A DNA stretch of 64,000 nucleotides, from positions 124,001 through 188,000 of the forward strand of contig ML058548.1 in assembly GCA_003013855.2 (NCBI GenBank). The letters run 5' to 3'. Positions 56,609 through 64,000 of this stretch are shown one piece after another (position 1 is the first letter of the stretch; each line of letters opens with the position of its first letter). The translations under genes were made by a program, and so were the position numbers. The DNA is from Liriodendron chinense (taxonomy: Eukaryota; Streptophyta; Magnoliopsida; Magnoliales; Magnoliaceae). The notes under the pieces are model-generated. The model was not told where the DNA came from. It searched no databases and worked only from the letters and a program-made list of their open reading frames with translations.

Positions 56609-57234
56609 GGGGTCGTTTGGCACCATGGATTTGGGGGAATTTGAGGGGGTTTTCAAATCCCCTAGTGTGTTTGGCACATAAAGCAACTGGGGGAGTCAAA
56701 TCCCCTCAATGAGGGGGTTTAAAATCCAAGGTGGAAGCTTGGATTACATCTAAAATCCTTCCAAGAGTCACATGTGTAACATGTGTGTCACTAGGTTACT
56801 AGTCTATTGGGCACATGGCCCACTGATGATATTATAAAACAACCAGATTATCAACTGCATCACTAAAATTGCTTTAATAGAAAGATCTGCGCCGTCCAAA
56901 CATTGTCCATGTAAATCAATGGTTAAAAATTGTTAGTTGGTCATTCGGATGTGATCTTGTGCTTGTGGTCCACCTAAGACTCGTAATTTCATCATTTTTT
57001 GCCTAGGTATATATTTCAACGGGCTTATTATAACCATTGTGCCTTTCACTAATTAGGGATATTAAAGTTAATTTAGTAATTAAATTCAAACCCCTGTAAA
57101 TATCATACTTTTGGGTTACAGGGGATTCCAAATCTAGGGTGCCAAACACAACCAGGGGTTTTTAAATCCAGGGGGTTTCAAATCTTAAGGGTTTTAAATA
57201 CAAGGGGTTTCAAATCCACGCTCCAAACAGGCCC
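56609..57234. mobile_element. PIF/Harbinger (Tourist-like) MITE
   Basis: 626 bp with ends GGGGTCGTTTGGCACC and GGGCCTGTTTGGAGCG, flanked by TAA on both sides (56606-56608 and 57235-57237). Repeated GGGGGTTTCAAATCC-type words in both orientations fill the terminal 150 bases on each side. No coding capacity. Confidence 0.88.
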
Positions 57235-57547
57235 TAAAACTTAGGCCTGGGGCTCGTCCGTGATTCAAGTGGTCCATACTAAGGGGAATGGTTTGGAGGG
57301 TGAGCTTTTTCCTGTAAACTTTCACAACTGTGTGGTCCAGTTGAATAACGGATGGGCTGATTTTCGAGCCCTACGTATAATACGAAGTAACTCGACTAGT
57401 GGTCGGGGTAGATTTAACATTAACACCATGATAGAGCCCACCCGAGCTGCCGACCCCTTCTCCAAAGTTACCTTTTCACTTCGAACATTTGTTAACATTA
57501 ATTATTTCTTAAAGTAGCCCAACTAGTAGGACCTACAACTAGTTAGG

Positions 57548-57552
57548 TGTGA

Positions 57553-57632
<80 letters not shown>
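57548..57632. repeat. Compound (CT)n(CA)n microsatellite
   Basis: About 22 CT units run into about 19 CA units. Confidence 0.97.
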
Positions 57633-57633
<1 letters not shown>

Positions 57634-58429
57634 CATGGTGTTTGCATGACATCCCAACCATCCACCAAAGTACCCTACAATGAAAATGGATGACCCAAAA
57701 ATCAGATTGATCAAATCATTAATGGACCCCACATGAACGTGGGGGGTTTTCTTATAGTTGTTTATTATTTTATGTGCTTTCCACCACCTGGTAGTTTGAT
57801 CGAATTAATTTTTTGGGGGCATCTCATTTTCACATAGGAACAAACTTACCAAATGAGTTGGATGTTATGCAAATACCAGAGTAGCCCCTCATAAACAAGA
57901 AGCTTTATAAATGAGGTCTGAGAACATTAGCAAATACCATTTTCATTGCGCGGGCATTAGCAATATTCACATTAATGCTTTTAACTGACATGTGAAGTGT
58001 CCAATTATTGATGTGGACTATTCATTCATTTATACAATTAGGAGCAAGCCAGGGTGAAAATTTACACTTAAAGGATGATCCTAAAGATAGAATCAATAGG
58101 GTGGAAAATGACAGTCAAGCTTGAGTGGACAAGCAAAATAGGTCTAAACTTTATCTTGAAACATCTATACAATATTTCCAACTTTATATTGCTTATGATT
58201 TCAAAGTAGCACTTCCATTTAATAACTCTACCCATATGACTTTATGGCTTGTAAAAACAAATAGTAAGAAATTATCCTAGTTCATAAGGTTATGATTATC
58301 TAATATGATTTTTTCACCATAGATTGCCCCTATTTGTATGAATGAGTAAATGCCCCAACATGCGACGTGTCACCTACGAGCATTTGAGACATTACTAATG
58401 TTCTTTAATGTATGAGAAGTGTAAGGTCC
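57633..58429. other. Intergenic DNA, nothing recognised
   Basis: No gene or bounded repeat seen. Confidence 0.5.
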
Positions 58430-61380
58430 TGACTTTTTACCAACTAATTACCAACTTTGGAATTGGGTGTCCTTAGGTATTACCTTTGATTTCTCGATTA
58501 GAGTGCATGTTCGTGCGTGTGTTCACACGTGTGTGAGATAAAAAGAGTAATTTTGGGTATAGAACGTCTAGTGTGAAGTGTCGTTTACAAGCGGATCTAT
58601 CTTAAAAGTGTCGTCTACATGTAGTTCAGCATAAACCGTTAAGCATCTTATGCCATCGGTTGCGAAATATCCCAATATGCATAACCATACCTCAAGATGA
58701 CCTAAGTTAATGAACCGAAGAGTTTTCCGACCAATCTGTCCAGCTTGTATACAACACTATGCATCACCCATAGATCCAAAATATTTTTTTACTAGACTTC
58801 GATATTTTAACATAGTTTTGATTTATCAAAATTTATGAATGGTTAGGATTTGTAAAATTCCCTATAATTAAAAGTGCAACTTTTCGAAAAATGTAAAAAA
58901 AGTTGCGATTTGTATTTGGAATGAAAAGTTGAAACTTTTATTATTGGAATTTAATTTTCATGGTATTTTTATTGAATCTAAATGGGAGGTACTTCCTTAT
59001 TTACATAAAATAACTTAAAGATAAATACGATATTTACTTAATTGTATGTAAATAAGCAGACACTGTACAGAGAAGGTTAACAAAACTATGGCTTATAAAA
59101 AAAAGGGCAACTATGAATTTTTCTGAACATGCAGCTTTGGTGTGCTTTCGGGCCAAGCCGATGCCCCGTCGTTGGATCGAAGAGGGTTTTAGATTAAGGG
59201 CTTCGATGCCCTGAAGGGGCATTTGGCTCGTCAAAGATAGTCTAAAGAGCTTCGGTCCGAACTGAAGATATTCGGCGCACCAAGCAAATCTATCAACTTT
59301 AATACACTGGCTTTGAAAATTCGTATCTCTTTCGACATAACTATAATTGAGGTAATTCAAAAATTAAATTGAAGCTTGAAGAGTCTAGTTTTATATAAAA
59401 AATGAAAAAAAATATTATAATGAGGTTGATTTTAGAAAGATTTGAAAATTGTCTAGAAAATCTTTGATTTCTAATAGCTGGTGCTTCTGGGTTTTTAATA
59501 ATTTTTCTAGAATTCAAAATGATCTAAAATTTTGTAGGATGAAAATATACTTAACAATGAATTATCATAAAAATTATGAAAATAATTTTAAAACTAAAAA
59601 TTCCAAAAACATTTCAAGAAATAAACCATTTGAAATTGAAAATTTCTATAATTACATTTTGCTAGAGGATTGAACATATTTTTTTTGTCTTAAAGTTTAG
59701 CATTCGGTATCTTCTTAAGAATTACTTATAATCATGTCAAGAATCATCCTAAGTAATTAGATTAGAATTTTCTATTTTATTTATTTATTTATTTATATAC
59801 TTTGCAATCCCGAATAGTTTACAGTTTACTCGAATTAGGACTAGATTAAGGTGATTATGACTGAATCACCATTTTCGCTAATTGCGATAAGACACACGTT
59901 AAACCTAGCTAATCTAAACTCTAGTTATCACGCACAAGAAATCTCGTTACCTAGTTTATTCCAAAAGTGGTTGGATTAACTAAACAAGCTCTCAATCGCT
60001 CATTAGTGGGACACTGAATTCGAAACTAAGGAAAATCATCAATCTTGGCGGCTTTAACGACCCTCGTGGAAATTTGAGCCAAGACTATGCACCGAATCGC
60101 TCAACTTAAAGCCAAGAGGGTAGCACATGTGGTATGTAAATCTGCCTTGAATTTTCAAGAACTTAAGTTATTTGCGCACCTCCGAACTTTGTGGAAGTTG
60201 TGACTTTCGAGTCATTAGATTTCAATGAAACTTAGGATCCTAGTCTCAAACATTTTCCCGTAAGTAGTCGTAAAGCCGCGGTCTCGATCGATGATCGTTT
60301 AATAAATATTACGTGATAACCGTTAATCACCGCATTCGAAATGTGAATAATCGTATACTTAGTAGGATCTCCACTTGTAACAACTATCCCATGGATTAGA
60401 TTGACATGTGTGAACCCAAGTGGGCCCCAACAACTAGAAAAAGCATCCCATGGGGTTACTATACTAATTGATTAACCTTTGGGGCCATTTAAACCCTTTC
60501 CGACACTATATATACCCATACATTTCACACACGCTCTCCCCATACGAATTTTTCCTAGAAAATTGAAGAGAGAGAGAGAGGGGGAGACAATTGTGAGAGA
60601 GGAGAAATGTGAGACTTGATGCTTGATCATGTCGTTTGTTCCCATGCTTGTTAAAATGCTCCCCGTGTTGTTGTTTCAAGCTCTTCCACGTCTTCTTCAG
60701 TCGGAATTCGTTGATTTCAGTCCGGATCCTTCCTCCATTACTAGGTAAGAAGTTACTTAGTTACTTCTTTTCATATTTCTTTCATTTTCCACCCATTTGA
60801 GTCATTAAGGTTGCAACCTTTTTCATTTCTCAGAAAAATCAGAAAACCTTAACATTAAAATTTTCATGCAGGTTAGGTTGTGAATCTCTATTGGTCATTT
60901 AGGGGTGGCGCATGCTATTGCGGAAGCTATATTGGGGCGTGGCCCAATGCGGATGTCGTTGTACGCCAATTTTCGATCTCGACTTGTCGAATCAAGTTGG
61001 GGTTTACTTGAATTAAGTTAAGTAAAACCCTTAACCTTTGATTAAAGTTTAGAATTTAAGTTACTAACGATGAAATTGACGATAAATTAGGATTGAAGAT
61101 TTTTTTTTTTTCAAATTCCCGTCGTTAGGGCTGCATCCGAATCGAGGAGTTTTGACTGTAAGGCGAAGATTTACCCTTAAGCTTTTCTTAACAACTTTAG
61201 CCTAATCCGTGGATAAGAAGAAATTTTTAGGGCTACATTGGCATCAAGGAATGATCGATAATCAACTACATCGAAAAAGATTCATTCGACGAAGGCATAA
61301 CACGAACGACTTAAGGTAATTGCCACTTTATAGTTGGCAGGATACCACGTTGCCACGTAGTAGCGGTTATTCTTACGATG
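58430..61380 (+). mobile_element. Probable Gypsy-type LTR sequence, 3' end lost
   Basis: It starts TGTAAGGTCCTGAC. A TATATATACCC TATA-like site (about 60508) is followed by CATTTCACACACGCTCTCCCC and a GAGAGAGAGAGAGG leader, and there is a long untranslated region, the layout of long chromovirus LTRs. No matching AGGACCTTACA end is seen and no gag or pol follows, so it is truncated or solo. Open frames inside (for example 59034-59360, - strand) resemble no protein. Confidence 0.4.
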
Positions 61381-62911
61381 CTGTTGGAAAATCTATAAAT
61401 AACGAAGGAGCATATTGAATGAGAGATCAAATGATCAACCATCAACTAATCAAATCAATAAAAAAATTCTCAGCACAATGTTATTTATCCAATCCCCTGG
61501 GACACTTATCATCTCCACTGCTCATCAGTGTGAACCCCTTAGCATCTTGGAGTAGTCTTGTCCGTCCTCGCCTTACGTAGGACCAACTTAGTCATAGTGA
61601 GTGACTATAATTCCTTTACATTTACACCTGTGTGCAAGATCTAAAGGAAGACCTTAGTCTTAAGAATTATCTGCCTACACTCATACGTTGGGTCGATAGT
61701 AGTTTGTAATATTAGAATTACCTATCCTTTGCTCATCAGTGCGCTGCTCAGAAAAACACCTAGTTATTCTCAGCTAGGACGATGATCTTTAAATTGTGGT
61801 AAGTCTTATTTCAAGCTCCGTTATTAATTTCCATTTGATTATCATTTAATGCACTTTAAAAAATCCTTGATTTTTAAGGCAAAGAAGAATCCATTGGAGG
61901 AAAAGCCCCAATCTCCACAAATAGTCTGATAACACACTTGACGATTAACATAATAAACTGTTGGTATTCCACCATTTAATTCAGCCTCTCTATCTTGATG
62001 CCAGGGGTTAGCGGCGTTCAGTTTGAATCCGAGGACAATCGATTTTAACATGCCCGCAAACTACACACGTGCACCACGTGGCTGATTTCTAGCCTAACAA
62101 CAATTAGTTGTGCATGAACATTTCTCATATAAATAAAAAGAAAGTGGAAGGAGCAAGTGTGACCTACACTCAAAGAGAAAAAGAGAACCTTCTAGATTTT
62201 TTACTTTTTTATTTTTATCATGCAACGCACCCACCCTTTTAGCTGGGCAACTCTCACATGGTTACTCACACGATGCACCCACCCACTGGTGGGGTTAGTA
62301 TGTCTCCTTAGATTTGATTTCAATTGTGGATGGCCTGTTCCTACTTCTTTTTTTTTTTTTTATATATATATTTTGGTGTAGTGATCTCCTTAGGTTTAGA
62401 ATTGCTAAGTTTTTAGATTGACATCCTAACTTGAACTAGCTCAACAGATGTACAGAAGTTGATGTCACAAGGTCTCCATGGTGGGTTCCACAGAGTCCTT
62501 ATTACGCCTCCTATAGGTTATACGCAGTGAAGATGAGAAGTAAGAGTGCAATATTGATGGGCAATAAATTGAGAGTAAAAAAAAAAAAAAAAAAAAACTT
62601 TTATCATCAGTTGAAGGGCTACGTGCTAAAAACAAAAGTGTAATAAGTTTTTGACTAATTGTGGAGGAAAAATGTTCAAAAGCTAGTCACATTATATGAT
62701 ATAGATAAAGATTAAATGCGCTTTCGTAAGCTCATATGTGAGTCCTATAAGGCTTATGTATAGACAACACGAGTGAGCAAGGTATTATCTGTCTAAGATT
62801 CAATCTATCCATTGCCTACGGATTAGGTTTATCCATTGGTTAGGTGAGACACATTTTGTGAAACAAATGCATAGCCTTGAAAAGCTTGGTTGGAGTTTTC
62901 TAATCCACTTG
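61381..62911. other. Intergenic DNA, probably repeat-derived
   Basis: It begins TGTTGGAAAATC, which could be the start of another LTR, but no end is found. CTCATCAGTG occurs twice (about 61523 and 61733). A T run and an A run lie at 62348 and 62578. The last five bases ACTTG (62907-62911) would be the target duplication of the next element. No gene. Confidence 0.4.
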
Positions 62912-64000
62912 TGTAGACACCCCACCTTCGGCTACACTGTTGGTAGAGATAGCTGGATGAATAGAGGACCATACCCCCAAATCCCATGTCCAAACTCAGC
63001 CAAACTCACCCTTGTAAGCCCCAATCCATAGCCTAACTCAAGCCTGAACCCAGTCAACCCGCCCCTAAACATCAGCCTGAAAAACCCCCCATAAGAAAAA
63101 CTAGTCAAAAGATCCTAAAAAAGTCAAACTCACCGAGTCAACCCGCCCCTAAACATCAGCCTGAAAAATCCCCCATAAGAAAAACTAGTCAAAAGATCCT
63201 AAAAAAGTCAAACTCACCGAGTCAACCCGCTGAGTCAAATCACCGAGTCAACCCGCTGAGTCAACTCGTCGAGTCAAATCACCGAGTCAACCCACTGAGT
63301 CAAAGCACCGAGTCAACCCGCTGAGTCGACCCACCGAGTCAACTCACTGAGTCCAAAGCAGCAGCCCCGAGACATGGCCGTACCACGCGCTGGAACTCGA
63401 GGAGCGTTCGTACGGGTGGCCCCCTGAGGGCCGCCCAAAATTATTTACGAGTTTTGCCACTGCCTGCTGCTATAAATACCCCCCTCCCCTTCTCATTTCA
63501 GCAATCCCATCCAGTCCAGAGCGACCCGTTAGTTCCGAGTTTCCCTCCATCCCTCTTTAGCCCATCTTTCCACCAAAGAGAGCCCGAGTGAGGAGAGCCT
63601 AGCCCTGGTCCAGCCCAACTTGACCACTGGTCCAAGTCTCCCAAGCCATCCAAGTCTTGATCCAGCCACTCGAAGCCAATCCTTGCGACACCTCCGTCCA
63701 TCCAGCTACTCTTTTACTAGCATCATCTCATTTGCATCTAGCATAAGTGCAACATTTACTTTTCTTCGAACCCCCCTGCTTCACTACAAGCACTTTGATT
63801 ATTCAAAAACACGACATGCATCTCGCATAAAGCACCTGTCAGTTCGAGCGTATGCTCTGGGCTTGTCTGTTAATGGAAATCTGCCCATCAGAAACTCTTA
63901 CTATTCAGACCTGCATTCATGAACATATCACTATGAACACCTTGATTATTCAAACACACAGCATACATCTCGCATAAAGCACTTGTCAGTTCGAGCGTAT
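62912..64000 (+). mobile_element. LTR of the TGTAGACACC family, copy 3 (cut by window end)
   Basis: It starts TGTAGACACCCCACC like copy 1 and follows it through the GAGTCA array (63130-63360), the TATA box (63471-63478) and the leader. The window ends inside a second unit of the internal tandem repeat (from about 63924). Whether it is a solo LTR or the 5' LTR of a complete element cannot be seen here. The open frame at 63620-63922 is shared with copy 1 only because the LTRs are related. Confidence 0.88.
63052..63219. repeat. 84-bp tandem duplication in LTR copy 3
   Basis: Units 63052-63135 and 63136-63219 are almost identical, from AGTCAACCCGCCCCTAAAC to AAACTCACCG. Copies 1 and 2 have a single unit, so this arose after the copies separated. 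Confidence 0.93.

Noticed and set aside
59034..59360. 108-codon open frame on the - strand
   Set aside because: It lies in probable Gypsy LTR sequence and has no domain.
61381..62110. Possible additional LTR starting TGTTGGAAAATC
   Set aside because: No matching CCAACA end, no primer-binding site and no duplication found; kept as unassigned repeat-derived DNA.
1..64000. CRISPR arrays, bacterial operons, rRNA genes, organelle DNA
   Set aside because: No regularly spaced identical repeats with unique spacers, no prokaryotic gene organisation, and no recognisable rRNA or plastid/mitochondrial sequence; the regular arrays present are microsatellites, a minisatellite and LTR motif clusters.

Overview
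This window is typical of a large, repeat-filled flowering-plant nuclear genome. I see one convincing host gene, an intronless SAUR (small auxin-up RNA) gene on the + strand at 1862-2320. Everything else I can identify is transposon-derived or simple repeat. The plant origin rests on the SAUR gene, Copia and Gypsy elements primed by initiator tRNA-Met, and PIF, hAT and Mutator-like MITEs. The dominant foldback repeat (GGGCCCAC / ATGGACGG / GGATCTGCTTCATTTTTGGG wording) reminds me of magnoliid genomic sequence such as Magnolia, Liriodendron or Cinnamomum. That species guess is inference from memory only.

Layout. 1-3.6 kb: a SINE-like unit, the SAUR gene with a duplicated leader, and two copies of a small MITE. 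3.6-5.5 kb: AT-rich DNA without a recognised element. 5.5-11.8 kb: a decayed Copia element (LTR, primer-binding site, gag, protease, GAG-pre-integrase) whose gag is split by a roughly 3-kb Gypsy-type solo LTR. That LTR is itself split by a 1.36-kb solo LTR with a perfect 5-bp target duplication. 11.9-15.2 kb: a Gypsy deletion derivative on the - strand whose 5' LTR carries a hAT MITE. 15.2-31.7 kb: AT microsatellite, palindromic low-complexity DNA, a PIF-type MITE containing a minisatellite, a hAT MITE with a perfect 8-bp duplication, and several foldback MITEs. 31.7-33.3 kb: a second copy of the 1.4-1.5 kb solo LTR on the - strand. 33.3-53 kb: dense foldback and other MITEs, including a second 600-bp hAT copy. 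54-56 kb: a Copia-type LTR carrying a cluster of TTCGATATATCGAA palindromes. 56-58 kb: a second PIF MITE and a compound microsatellite. 58.4-61.4 kb: probable Gypsy LTR sequence. 62.9-64 kb: a third copy of the solo-LTR family, cut by the window end.

The most informative signals are structural. Several independent insertions can be proved by target-site duplications: 5 bp for LTRs, 8 bp for hAT, 3 bp TAA/TTA for PIF and 9 bp for the foldback family. The last assigns the dominant foldback repeat to Mutator-like elements. The solo-LTR family carries three things in every copy or most copies: an array of GAGTCA motifs (some TGAGTCA) before its TATA box, a C(TTCG)G hairpin in its transcribed part, and copy-specific internal tandem duplications. 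I found no tRNA, rRNA or CRISPR, no organelle insert, and no second intact protein-coding gene.
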